The translations under genes were made by a program, and so were the position numbers. The notes below the pieces were generated by a model. It made no database searches. It was not told where the DNA came from and saw only the letters and a list, made by a program, of their open reading frames with translations. 64,000 nt of DNA from Panagrolaimus kolymaensis (Eukaryota; Nematoda; Chromadorea; Rhabditida; Panagrolaimidae): positions 3,596,001-3,660,000 of the forward strand of contig JAJQJQ010000003.1 of NCBI GenBank assembly GCA_028622995.1. The letters run 5' to 3'. Positions 15,762 to 27,439 of this stretch are shown here, piece by piece (within the stretch, counting starts at the first letter, position 1; each line of letters opens with the position of its first letter).

Positions 15762-17210
15762 TTTATATTGCTGCTGCTTTCTGGTATTTATTAAAAAATT
15801 GGATAAGGTTTTTGCAAATTGGATTTTTACTGTGTCTTTTGTCTTATTTTTTATTCCGGTTTTGAAGAAAGATTTTTTTGATTAAATAAAACAAACAAAA
15901 TTTCTTGATTTTTTTTTTATTTAAAAAAACATCTTATAACACTTTGATATAATGGAGAAACGGGCCATTAGAATTTTTCATTCATTTTTTTTCTTCTTGT
16001 CCTTACTTTGATTACCGTATCCTCCAAGTCTTTTTCTATCTTTCTTCACTCTTTTTCGACGACTAGTGGCTGCAGAGAAGGCGAAGTAGTTAAAAAGCCA
16101 ATGTGGCGTGTGAGAGAGGAGATGCAAAAAAATGGGCACATAGATGATACAAACACACACGAGCTGGCGACAAAGCGGCGCCCAGTTTCCGTTTATAAAA
16201 AAAATAAAATAAAAGTTTTTATTTTTTTCGCGCACTTAAACGGATTGAAATTTCAGAATCTTTTTTAGCATAAAAATAATCTCATTGACAACACAATAGA
16301 AAAAAAAAGGTTGTTGCCATTGACTACAGTATCCATAAATAATATTCAATAAAATTCAATCAAAAAAATGAGGGAATTTTTCAATTTAGTTCGATAGTTT
16401 CAATGAATATAACCAATAATTATTATTGACAAAACTATCGTCTCATCTCAAAACACCTCATCATCATGTACTCGACTCTTCTTCATTCTTCCGTTGGCAC
16501 TTGAAGATTTTTTTATTTCCAAGTTTCAAGGTTGATAGAGGCTTATTTTATTCTTTGTTATTTAAAGACATAATGAACTTTGACAGTTTTATTTTATAAA
16601 AAGAGGATAATTTGTATTTTTTTCTTCTGATTCTATTCTTGTGAAATCAAAGAACAACACAAATACAAAAGATTGGCACACGCCGCGAAGACGACGACCA
16701 CTTGAGGATGACGAAGGCAAATGGTGACCTCTTCTTCCCCCAACGGGAGGAGGGAGAATCGTTTCTGGATTAGTGCCAGTCAGATAGATGAATAATAAAA
16801 GATTAACGAAATGTTTTAATAAATAAATAAAAAAAAGGATATGAAAAGAATATGGCCACCAAAAAAGGTAAACAAACAAAAAATAATATTTTTTGCTTCT
16901 GTTGCTTTAGTTTTTTTTTCTTCGAAAATTTGATTTAAAAATTCCATGCAAAAAAATAAGTGAAACAAATTTCAAGTTTTTGTTGTTTCAGTTTATTTTA
17001 TGCCCAATAATAAAATAACAAAGAAGCTTTTTTTAGTTTCTCTTTAAACGTGAAAGTTAAATCAGAACTTTTACGATTTTGTGATAAATATTATAGTTTT
17101 GATATTAAGGTTAGCACTTAGCTCTTTTGCTATTACCTAACTTCTGTTGGAAGAAAGAAGTCGAATACATTTAAATTTCAGATTTATTTCTGGTTCATAC
17201 TGTAGATGGG
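15762..17210. other. Intergenic region downstream of FEZF
   Basis: 1.45 kb, AT-rich, no supported gene. Two GC-richer patches stand out (16040-16190 and 16680-16770); short ORFs over them have biased composition (Ser/Arg/Pro runs) and no family resemblance. They may be regulatory DNA. Confidence 0.4.
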
Positions 17211-17211
17211 A

Positions 17212-17395
17212 CTGGACATAAGTTACTGCAGGCATTTATTCATCTCCTCATGCTAAACAAGCATCCATCCACTATCCTGTCCAGCAACAAACCACAAATA
17301 ATCTCTAATACCAAATGCCATGACTATATTTTTAATGTTACTAGCAGACTTGGATCCACTGCAACGTCGTTAAGCAATTGCTTGCTGTAACATTA
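17212..17395 (+). ncRNA. Possible two-hairpin H/ACA-like RNA
   Basis: A block of mixed composition inside AT-rich spacer. Arms 17212-17218 and 17278-17284 (CTGGACA / TGTCCAG) pair to close a first hairpin; AAACCA at 17289-17294 fits an H box (ANANNA) five bases after it. A second hairpin is closed by ATGTTAC at 17335-17341 and GTAACAT at 17387-17393, and an ACA lies at 17390-17392, three bases before 17395. The order hairpin, H box, hairpin, ACA is that of box H/ACA RNAs, although 184 nt is long and the ACA overlaps the stem. No guide pocket was verified. Confidence 0.25.
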
Positions 17396-17813
17396 CTGAA
17401 ATCTAAACTTACATCTTAACCATTTTTCTGTTATTAGTTATCATATTTATGCTTAGTACTTTTGTAATATTTTCTATGTACCTTATTTATTTTTCTAATA
17501 AAATTTCTTTTTCTTAAAGTTGCTGAAGTTTGGAGATTTTATAAAATAATGCTTCGGTGGAGAGAGCATTGTTTTGGCTTTTTGTCCATAAAAATTTCTC
17601 TTCTGCTACGTTGCTTTCATTTTCGAAGAAACATTTTTTCTTTCTTCTTTGAAAATCAAATACCTTTTTTTGGCTTTTAGAAGATTGAAGATAAAAAAGA
17701 ACGTTATTCAAGAAACATTTTTTCAACACTCATCTTTATCATCCTGAGTTTTCATATGATTTTATGCTGAATGTCTTTCATCGTTTTTTGGATTTGAATA
17801 TTTAAGAACTAAA
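17396..17813. other. Upstream region of ALG1
   Basis: AT-rich spacer of 400 bp with no ORF of coding character. Nothing distinctive seen. Confidence 0.4.
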
Positions 17814-19456
17814 ATGAAGCATGCCATCGTTGTTGTTCTTGGTGATATTGGACATTCGCCACGTATGGGATTTCATGTTAAATCATTGGTAACTGAAGGA
17901 CATATAAAGAAGGAAAAATTCTCTGTTGAATATGTTGGTTATGCTGAATCAACTCCAAATGATCTCAAAGAAAATGAACTCATCTCGTATGTTTACATAA
18001 AACCTTTCTCACTATTTCATTCATGTTTATTTTTAGAATCGTACCTATTCAAGCACCGCCTGCAAGCTGGTCTAAATATCCATCAATAGTGTCGCTATTT
18101 CTCAAATTTTTATGGCTGCTATTTCTTCTTCCTTATACTCTCTTCTTTTGCACAAAATCAAAAGCATCTTTAATCTTGGTTCAAAATCCTCCTGGTGTTC
18201 CAGTGTTGCTATGGACATGGCTGGTAATCTTTACTTTTCTTGCAAAATGTTTTACAATGATTCCTTTTAGGCTTCAAAAGTAAAAGGTGCAGCTTTCTTC
18301 ATTGATTGGCACAATTACACATCTTCAATCATCCGTTATAATTATGACCTGGATACAACAAAGAAGCTAAAATGGTCACAAAAATTCTTACGACTCGTTG
18401 CTAACTTTGCTGGTGGATTTGAAGGATTCTTTGGAAGGCAAGCAACATTCAATATCTGTGTATCAACTTCAATGAAAGAAGACTTAATAGAAAGATGGAA
18501 GGTTAAAGCTCTTAGATTATATGATCGTCCACCTGCATGGAAATTCAAAGGTTTAAACACTGCAGAGAAACATGAATTCTTTAGACAGCTTTGTGATGAT
18601 CCAAATTTCTCAACCTTGATATCTCAAAAGCAAGAATATAACAATTCGCGTACAGAAACAAATCTCTTCTCATATCGTAATGAAAATTGTAAAGCTGTTT
18701 TAAGAAATGATCGTCCATTATTGCTAATATCTTCCACAAGTTGGACAAAGGATGAAGATTTTGGAATATTGCTTGAAGCATTACGAAAATTTGATACGTC
18801 ACCACCGCCAAAAAGAAGCAGTAGGATGTTGCCAAACTTGTTTGTTGTTATAACTGGGAAAGGTCCTATGAAAGAATATTACTTGGAAATCGTCAACAAA
18901 ATTCGCTGGCGCTATGTAACAATAGTTACTCCATGGCTTAAAGCTGAAGATTATCCAAAGATGTTAGGATGTGCTGATATTGGAGTTTCACTACATGCTT
19001 CCACTTCAGGTTGGTGTTTTCCACATTTTTTTCTTAAACCAAAAGCATGTTTCAGGTCTTGATTTGCCGATGAAAGTTGTGGATATGATTGGATGTGGTG
19101 TTCCAGTGTTGGCTAAAAAGTTTAAAGCTATTGATGAATTAGTAAAACCAAATAATGGTCGACTTTTCAATACAGTGGAAGATTTGTGCAATTTATTGGT
19201 TGAAGTATCTGCTGGTTTTCCTAATACTTCTAAGGTTGGCTGACACTTTTATTCTTTTATCATTATCTTATAACACTCTTTTTAGATGCTGGATGATTTG
19301 AAAGATCAAGTTAAAGATGGATTTTCTTGTAATTGGGAAACACAATGGGATTCAACTGTTTGGCCACTAATTAACCGTCTCGGGACATCGCATATCTATG
19401 ATGAAGGTAGAAAGCAAAGGTTTTCAGATGAAGGCTATACTGATGAATCCGATTAG
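17814..19456 (+). CDS. ALG1: Chitobiosyldiphosphodolichol beta-mannosyltransferase (ALG1)
   Basis: Adds the first mannose from GDP-mannose to GlcNAc2-PP-dolichol on the cytosolic face of the ER, an essential step of N-glycan precursor assembly (family knowledge). Exons: 17814-17986, 18037-18223, 18271-19009, 19056-19234, 19286-19456; 482 aa with closed phases, the family's usual length. Recognisable blocks: [16 protein letters not shown] at the N-terminus, a hydrophobic membrane-associating stretch near residues 75-95, [34 protein letters not shown], and the C-terminal GT-B donor-site motif [19 protein letters not shown]. The region ILLEALRKF / GKGPMKEYY is also ALG1-like. Confidence 0.95.
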
Positions 19457-20057
19457 AATTATCAGAGTACTTTAACATTCCATTCTAGTCAGTATATTTT
19501 TTGTTCGTTATAAATTATGTGTTCTTGTTAATTTATTAAATGTGTTTTAGTTTGTAATAAATGCTTTTCTTTTGGTTAACATGGATAATTTTTTAATTCA
19601 AGATTAACGAAGCTACGGGTAGAGTAATGAAATTGTTTATTGAAAAGTTGTTGTTTTTTTGTAATTTTTGAACAATTACCCTTATTTGATTAGCTTTAAA
19701 ACTCTTTTTAAAGCTTCAATGTTAAATGATTTTGTTACCCTTGTTATTTTCTAATGCTCACTGTTAATGATGCCAATGTTTTACTTTTATCTTGCTTTTT
19801 TTTAAACGAAATCGATTCAACTAAATGCAGGCATGGATTAAATGTATCAGCAAATCTCCATAATTCATAAAATTGATTTGCAATTGATAGTTGTTTTGCT
19901 TTAGTTATTGCTGGCTAAACGTCATTTGTATGTGTTCCATGTCATCTTTGCTTGAATATTTTTTTCTTCAAGCGCAACTTCGTGTACTTTAGCTCTTTGC
20001 AAAATATTTTGATTTATCTATTTTGGTATGATCAAAAAATAATATTAATCAAAAGGT
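19457..20057. other. Intergenic spacer ALG1 - USO1
   Basis: 600 bp AT-rich spacer between two co-directional genes; AATAAA-like site near 19557. The distance is large for an operon. No gene seen. Confidence 0.45.
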
Positions 20058-23000
20058 ATGTCATTATTTCGTAGTTTCTTTTCTCCTGGTGGTGAAGCCG
20101 ATCAAGAAACTGGAGATGAAGTCGTGGAAAAGCTTGTATTACGTTTAGAATGTGCAACCTCAATCGAGGATAAACGCGATGCTCTCAAAGCTTTGCGTTC
20201 ATTATCAAAGGTTCGCTTAAATTTACTGGAATATATATTAAAAGTTTAATTTAAGAGTTGTCGTTTATCCGTTGCCACCCTTGGATTGAATTATTACATA
20301 GATATCCTTGCAAATGAAACAGATGTTAAAGAAATCGTTGGTTTAACATTAGAAATTTTAAGCGATTCTTTAAACTCCGACGATGAGTCCCTTGAACATG
20401 ATGAACTTGGAAATCAGCTAACAGCAATGTTATTAAACAAGCAAAATTTTCTCAATGCTATGTTTCGAATCTTAGAAATCCCTGATTTTCTTGTTCGTCG
20501 TAATGCCGTTCAGTTAATGACAATATTGGTACGACATTGTCACAAAGAAGTTCAAGATGCTGTTATTGCCCAACCACTTGCTGTTTCTAAAATCGTTGAA
20601 CTTTTACATGAAAATCGCGAAGTTATTAGAAATAATACTGTTTTATTGCTTACTGAATTAGTTCGAGGTGATACTGCAATTCAAAAACTTTTGGCATATG
20701 AAAATACTTTTCAATTATTGTTTGATATCATCGATCAAGAAACGGCTGATAGCATTGTTGTTGAAGATTGTTTGTTTGTTATTTTAAATATGCTTAAACG
20801 AAATTCAAGCAACCAAGAATATTTCCGCGAAGCAAGTCTCGTTCAACGTTTAACTGAACTCGCTCGAATGTTTTTATGCCCTCCAGAAGAAAGTCCTGAA
20901 TATTCCATTAATGAATGGCCCGAACAAAAAACATCTAATTTTATTTTTGTTCTTGAAATTGTTCGAAGCCTTGTTTCTCCTATTGATAATATTCATAGCA
21001 CCATTCATTCTGCCCAACAAGTTTTAATGCAATCTAAAATGCTGGATTTACTTTCAATGGTTCTTATGAATGATTTTGGTGTAGGTGTCGATGTTCTTAG
21101 TGAATCCATTGTTACTGTATCTGAAATTATTCGAGGAAATTATTCATGTCAAGATTTCTTTGCTCAATCCAGTCTTAATGAAGTTCATCGGTAAACTTTC
21201 TACTTTTGTTTTGAGTTTGATCGAAATGTTTTAGATCCTCTTTGCTTGTTCTCCTTAAAGCAATGACAGCTGACAAACAAAATTTCCGTGTTCGAACTTC
21301 AGTTTTTTATTGTTTTATTAGTTTTTTGTTTGATAACAAAAAGGGTAAAGAACAAACCATACAATCCTTACTTCCATCAGATAATCAAGATGAAGAATCA
21401 TATGCAATTGGACAACATATTTGTCTTGCCATTTTAAGTTCTGAATCCGTTCAAGTTTGGTATGGAGCTTGTATTTTAATGCATTGTTTGATTGATGCAG
21501 ATGAGCTTAAAAAAGAATTATTACGTGTTCAACTTTCGACTAGTAACGATGAAAAACCTTCTTCTTTGATTACACATATCAGCCGACAATTAGTTTGTTT
21601 GATGGACTTTGATGAAATAATTTTTAAAAATATTTTAGATTAGCTTGGGTCCACGCAAATTGCAAGTGCGATGTGGACTTTTAATGCTTTTAGCTACTTG
21701 GCTTCATAATTGCAATCCCGCTATTGATGCCTTCCTTTCATCAGAAGAAAATCTTCATTTTTTGACAACTGAAATGAGTGAGGATTTTTTGCAATATTAA
21801 AAAAATTATTCTCAATGTTTACCCTTTTTAGTGGACCATGGTTCATACGATATCAATGAAAGCGAAAACCAAATGGTTAGAGGCTTGATAGCCTTTTTAT
21901 TAGCAATTTGCATCAATGATTGGAAACCTGAAAATCCAGATAAAAAGTAACATTCTATTATTACAAAATAATCCATTACCATAGTTATTTAGAATTTCTT
22001 TCACCCAAATGGTTGAAAGAAGAGTAGGAAAAGAACGTATTGCTGACGCATTGGACGCATTGAGTCGATCTGAACATTATATTCATGCAGCTCAACGTCC
22101 TCAACCACTTGCTAAAAATCCACTAGAATTAAAAATGGAATATCAGTTTACTAAATTATTTAAAGCTCTTGAAGGTTAGAAAATTCCATTTAAAGATATA
22201 ACAAAAAAATATATTTACAGCGGATCTTTTAAAAACCCTTCGACCAAATGGCGAATTACAAACATCAAAAGTTTCTGAAGCCGTTGTTACTTCATATAAA
22301 AAACTTATCAAGCAACAAGATGATACCATTGCTGCTTTAAGTCAAGAAGTCGCCAATTTAAAAGCTACAGGCGGAGGAAATCAAAATCAGCATAATGGCA
22401 TTTTACCTCAACAACCTGTGGTGGCCGATAACCACGTTATGGAATCGCAAAATAATCAAATAATTGAATCATTAAAATATGAATTACAAATCAAAGAAGC
22501 TCAATGCGTTGAATTGAGTGATGCTTATGTTTGGGTTGAACAAACTAGAGCGTGAGTTTAACACCTTTTCATTTATATAAAGATTCGATAAAGGCTATTT
22601 TAGTTTCAATGAAAAATTACAAGCTGAAGTTGCACAACTTCGTGATTGGCTTCAACAATGGCAAAATTATCAAATTCAACAAGTTTGTTTTTATTCTTTC
22701 ATATTTTTTGCATAACTTTTGTCATTTTTAGCTTCCAAATCCCGATGAAACTTTCTCCCAGAAATTAACTGAAGAATGCCGAAATTATGAAGGTCAATTA
22801 GCTCAAGGTTGGGCAGCTTTTGAACAATTAACAGCTCAATTTTCTGCTCAATCAAAAGAATTGGAAGCTTGCAAAAATCAAGTATCTGAACTTCAGCGGC
22901 AACTAACTTTCCCACAAAAGGTTGAACAATTTTCACCCGAAAAACATATTCATTCTGATGAAAGCCACAAGCAACTTGTAAAAGAGCATAATGATTTACT

Positions 23001-23097
23001 TCTTTTGCTCGCTGAACAAGACACTAAATTAAAGCATTACAAGCATCGATTAAAGGAAATTGGTGAAGCTGTTTCTGATAATGAAAATGATGCTTAA
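20058..23097 (+). CDS. USO1: General vesicular transport factor p115 / USO1
   Basis: Golgi tethering factor that bridges COPI/COPII vesicles to Golgi membranes and works with Rab1 and GM130 (family knowledge). Nine exons: 20058-20210, 20256-21190, 21235-21592, 21639-21777, 21832-21946, 21993-22174, 22221-22551, 22604-22682, 22732-23097; 885 aa. The N-terminal about 640 residues form an armadillo-like helical head with the family sequences NVQ-type repeats ([34 protein letters not shown]) and a head-end block [21 protein letters not shown] coiled-coil tail follows (about residues 660-860, heptads rich in Leu, Gln, Glu), shorter than in mammals, and the C-terminus is acidic (DNENDA), which is typical. 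Exon 3 must end at 21592 to avoid a stop. Confidence 0.93.
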
Positions 23098-24069
23098 AGA
23101 TTATAATTATTATATAAAAAAAATCACTTCATATTATTATTTTTTTTTATAACTTATTACTTTTTTCTTTTTTTGTTATTGGGTTTTAATTTATTATTAA
23201 TAATTAGAAAATATATTTATTTTAAAAACTTTTGATTGTTGTTATATCTTCTTTTTTGTTTAAAAAATTGACAAATAGTTGTGCCTATTAAAAATGGTAT
23301 ATGTATGTTGGTTAAATATGGTGATAAATATTTTATTTGGGATTAATTTAGTTGAGTACATTTTTTGTAAAAACTTTCACCTTCAAATCAAAAGACAAAA
23401 ATAATTTATGTCGAATGTCTGCCTATATCAAACGATTCCAAATAGAAGTAAAACAAAGATATTCCACGATAGTATCAATCTCGATAAAAGATTTAAAATT
23501 ATTTATTCGTTTCGCTATTTTAAAGCAAAACTTTCCAAAATTTATTTTAATTTTTTCCATGCCGCTTTTACAAGAGCTGGAATTTAATTATTACCTCAAA
23601 CTTAGGGTAATTAAACCGAAGATAAAAATGCAATTCTCTATTTTCTTTAACAATGTCAATCAAAGAAAGGTGAGTTTGGTTTTTTTATTCATTCCTTCAC
23701 TCTTTTCCGTTATAGATGCAGAGAAAAGAATTACCAAATCTTTTAGGATCAAATTGGCAATGCGCGTTTGAGTGAAAAATAAAACCGCTGATATTTTCAA
23801 ATTCTTAATTAAAGCATTTTATTTAATAATGAACGCCAAAATTGCATTCTTTATAATCGAAACAAATAATTATCGTTTTAGCTTAGGATTTAGAAAGTGA
23901 TTTGTTTCTAGAAAGGGTTTGAATGAATTAGACAATTTTGAAATTGTTTTATTCGAAATAAAGTTTTATCGTGTTGGTTGTTTAGATAGTTTATCCAAAT
24001 AGCATTTTTTAATATTTATAAAAAATAATTACATTAATAATAATTTTTATAGTGTCTTTGATTTGTGCT
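23098..24069. other. Intergenic spacer, nothing convincing
   Basis: 970 bp AT-rich. A 140-codon open frame at 23352-23771 starts with TTG, has no splice-consistent neighbours and an ordinary AT-driven composition; I do not call it a gene. Confidence 0.45.
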
Positions 24070-24681
24070 ATGGCTTCTAATACCAATAAAAACGACGACC
24101 AAAAATTTAAATTAATATCATCGGATCAAAAAACTTTCAGTGTTTCAAAAGCTATTATCCAACAAAATGAAGTTTTGAACACGTTAATGGGTAAAAAATT
24201 TTTTTGCCATAGGTAAAAAGAGTTATATAATTTGTCTTTCTTCAGAATGTGGCACAAACTTTGAAACTGGGATTCCTCTACAAAATGTCGATGCAAAATC
24301 ATTGAGAAATATCATAAATTTTTGTGAATTATTTACTAATTCTCCACCATATAATCCAGATGAGAAAGTTAATCTTCGAACCGATGCTAAAGTTATAAAA
24401 TTTATGGATAAACTTAAAAATGATGAACTCCCTAATCTTCTTCTTGCCGCAAATTATTTGAATAATAAAAGACTCATTGATGCTGGATTATTAAAAATTC
24501 ATAATGCCCTTGAAGGTTTGGTAGGTGGAATCAGCATTCTGTTTAGAAAAAGTTTATTACCATTCAATTTCAGACCGTAGAAGGCATTCGTAAAGTTCTT
24601 TGCGTGGAAAATGATTTTACTGAAGAAGAAATGCGCTCCATGGATAATCCAAGAGAGCAAAGAGGATGTTATATTCCCTAA
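24070..24681 (+). CDS. skr: SKP1-related protein
   Basis: Adaptor of SCF ubiquitin ligases linking cullin to F-box proteins (family knowledge). Exons: 24070-24190, 24246-24520, 24574-24681; 167 aa, normal SKP1 length. N-terminal BTB/POZ half (FKLISSDQKTFSVSKAI; IPLQNVDAKSLRNIINFCE) and C-terminal helical half (LLLAANYLNNKRLIDAG; TVEGIRKVLCVENDFTEEEM) are both present in order. The usual C-terminal NxWC end is replaced by NPREQRGCYIP, so this is a divergent member. Nematodes carry many such copies. An F-box protein gene lies at 40.2-42.7 kb in this window, but no link is implied. Confidence 0.85.
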
Positions 24682-25014
24682 TTTCAAGTCACAAAAGATG
24701 ACGATAAACAAAAAATTATTTCAGCCTTTACATTTTTCTTTTGGTAAAAAATCTGGGTAATGGTCTTTTTCATTTTTATGTAATTTTTTAATTTTTGTTC
24801 TGATTTTTTTAAATAAAAGTTTTGGTTTTGCTTAATATTTTCAAAGCTTATGTTTTTTAGTAATAGAAAAAGAATGTTTGAAAAATAATTATAAAACAAT
24901 TTGCCATTGTTTTGTTCAATAAAGCGGCATAAAAATGTGCTCTTGTAAACTAAAGTGGTCCTTAAATTATTTATGAAAAATGCATTTTTCATTTTTTTAT
25001 TTTGTTATTAAAAA
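24682..25014. other. Intergenic spacer
   Basis: 330 bp AT-rich spacer with AATAAA near 24918 and no gene. Confidence 0.45.
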
Positions 25015-25301
25015 ATGAGTTCTGAATTTAGTTCCTTTTCATTTTCCATTGATCGAGATTTACAAGTTCGTGTATTTGGTTGGGGATTGTTGTTCTTTTG
25101 GGTAGCAGCGATGGTTTATATTGCTCGCGATTTTTTCTTTCCTCACCTTTATGGAAATGAACCGCATGGAAACGCTTATCAAAAAGATGACGAATGTTAC
25201 GGTAAGTCTCTAGATTTAATCAATGTCCATAAAAGTCATCATTTTGTTGTCTTGCAGATCAACTACTACTAAACACAGAAGAAGTAGGAGAATTTGTTTG
25301 A
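25015..25301 (+). CDS. Small single-pass membrane protein, unknown
   Basis: Exons 25015-25201 and 25258-25301 give 76 aa with matched phases and clean GT-AG ends. The protein has a short polar N-terminus, one hydrophobic segment at about residues 20-40 (WGLLFFWVAAMVYIARDFFF), then a polar tail with Tyr/His/Asp and an acidic end. No family recognised. The splice pattern and sensible composition argue that it is real. A micropeptide-type membrane subunit is possible but unproven. Confidence 0.6.
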
Positions 25302-25601
25302 TACAATACATAAATATTTTTCTTTATTTATTAATCTCTATTTTTCGTCTAACAAAATAAAAATATTCAATTCAGAAATCAATGAAAATAGATTCCTGAC
25401 CGGATGTACATGCAAAATAAAAAGTGATACATAATAATAAGTGACAGTAATTTTAAACATAGCAACAAAGAAGAAAAAGAAAGTTTAAGCAGTCGAAAAG
25501 GTTCGCGAGAAACTTCATTCGAAAAAGAAATGAAGATACATCGCTTATGGAATTATAATACTTTAATACATAAAATAATGACCAGAAATAATATTAAACA
25601 G
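25302..25601. other. Convergent 3' spacer
   Basis: 300 bp between convergent genes; AATAAA at 25357 on the + strand and TTTATT tracts for the other strand. No gene. Confidence 0.4.
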
Positions 25602-26832
25602 TTATTCTTTGAAGTTAATAATAATTTGTTTTTGCTTTGGATCATCGAATCTGTCCATGGTTTGTACAGAGTTTAACATCAAGAATGCGAATGCAAGAAC
25701 AGAAATAAGAACAAGAGTTGTGATAATACCCATCCAAGTACCTTGATTGAATGTTGCAATACAGTCAGCTACGGGACCACCAAAATGAGGAAGATCACCT
25801 GGTTTATTCACATCAATACCATAAGCTTGAACCTGAAATATACAAAGAAAATTAGTGATGAAAATAAAGAAACCATTTTACCTGGAAGTTGTTCAAAATA
25901 ACGCCAATAATTGTATCAGGCTTTTCTTTTGATAAGAATAAAAGTGCAGGAGTTGCTGAGCAACCAAAGCTGTATCCTTTGTAAGCTCGAATATTAGCTG
26001 ATACAAGATTTGTAGCATTTCCAGAAGCAGTTACGTCAGAATCAACAAAAGCACCAGAAGAACCTTTACCAACAGTAAGACCATCAACAATTGCTTGAGT
26101 CAATGTAAAGCCAGAATTGTATGTGAATTTAAGACTAAAAAATGATTATTATGAACGGCGTTCAAATATAAAAAATTTACTCTAAATTAAATTCTTTTTC
26201 GAAGGTGAATTGAACATCGGTATCCGTAGGCGTTTTCTTTGCTTCATACTTTCCTTTTGGTATATAATTGAGTTTAAAGCTAAAAATGAAAATATAAAAA
26301 AATGAAGCATAAGAAGAAAATTACCTGAAGTCTGTATAAGATGTATTCTTGTCTGTAACAGGGGTACATTTGACGAAATCATTTGCATATCCATATGTAT
26401 CATTTTGGCTTCCCAGTTTCACAGAATAAGCTTTTTGAACACCACCAACTGATTTTTTGTCCAAAACAAGAATAGTAACAGATTCAAGATAAAATAGGCA
26501 GCTGTGTATCGTTTTATCGAACGTGACCGGGGTCTTTGGTTGTCCATATGGTGGAAGTACGACAGGAGCTGGAAAAGATATTGTAGCATTATTACTTTGA
26601 GGCGCTCTAGCTCGGTTGCGTTGTGGAGTGCGACGTGGAGCTTCATTATTATCAAAATCAACATCTTCAGTTCGAACACGTTTTACACGACCATTCTAAA
26701 AATAAATTAAATAATAAAAGGGTTAAAGAAAAATTGACTCACTTCTAAAGCACTAGAATCACTTGAACTTTCTTCAGCAGCAACAAAAATGCCAAGTAAA
26801 GCAAATATAAGCAAGGAATAAGATATATGCAT
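25602..26832 (-). CDS. ATP6AP1: V-type ATPase accessory subunit S1 (ATP6AP1)
   Basis: Accessory subunit needed for assembly, sorting and luminal function of the vacuolar proton pump; the C. elegans counterpart is vha-19 (family knowledge). Minus-strand exons: 26832-26743, 26695-26325, 26279-26181, 26134-25882, 25832-25602; 347 aa. A signal peptide (residues 1-19) is followed at once by a furin-type site RVKR near residue 34, then a luminal domain of about 250 residues with several N-glycosylation sequons, one TM helix, and the hallmark cytoplasmic tail NSVQTMDRFDDPK. An acceptor AG lies 17 bp before the ATG, consistent with trans-splicing. The protein is about 100 residues shorter than usual; the part normally in front of the furin site is missing. 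Confidence 0.85.
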
Positions 26833-27439
26833 ATTGCTGAAGATGTGCTGAAAATATAAATGATTGTTTATATATTTCACAATAACAAAAAACACGGATA
26901 AAAAACGTTGAACCAAGGTTAAAAAAATCACTAAAAAAAGTGTGGCACTCTTTCAATCATTTTTTTGGTCTTTAGCAAAAAGTATTGATGGACCAGAGAT
27001 CGGTTTTTTCGCTTTGAGAATCAAATGGTTCGAAAAAAAGCAGTTGCATTTATTTTTCGTTGGCTTTCAAAGTAAAAGTTTGCATTCTTTGAAAATTTTT
27101 TTTTGTACATATCAAATGCCTTTTTTTTATACAATAAATGAATTACTTTAATGTTATTAACTTGTAATCCAAGCGGATAAAAACAACGAGAAATTTTTGT
27201 TGATGACAAAAGACTTCACACTCTTCACAAATGAGAACGATAACCCTAAAGTTAGAAGTTAGGATGTACTTTCTTTGTTTCAATGTATTCAATAAACAGC
27301 TGGTACTATAATGATCACTTTTTTTTAACCAAATAAACAAAGCTTTCTTTCGAGCATATATTCTTGCGAGATTTTATTTCATTTTGTTTTGCATAAAAAT
27401 TTTACTTTCATTTATATTTATTGTAGCTTTTTTGAGATC
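26833..27439. promoter_or_regulatory. Divergent promoter region
   Basis: 600 bp between ATP6AP1 (-) and the orphan gene (+). AT-rich with poly-T tracts; ORFs here are compositional. No specific site identified. Confidence 0.35.

Noticed and set aside
16589..16879. Minus-strand frame with Pro/Gly/Ser/Arg stretch
   Set aside because: Only a short GC-rich patch gives protein-like residues; the rest is AT-driven and no splice model could be built.
23352..23771. 140-codon frame in the USO1-SKP1 spacer
   Set aside because: Starts with TTG, no splice partners, AT-driven residue content (Phe, Ile, Lys, Asn), no motif.
24684..24992. 102-codon minus-strand frame beside the SKP1 gene
   Set aside because: Phe/Asn/Lys-rich; overlaps the 3' flank of the SKP1-related gene and has no motif.
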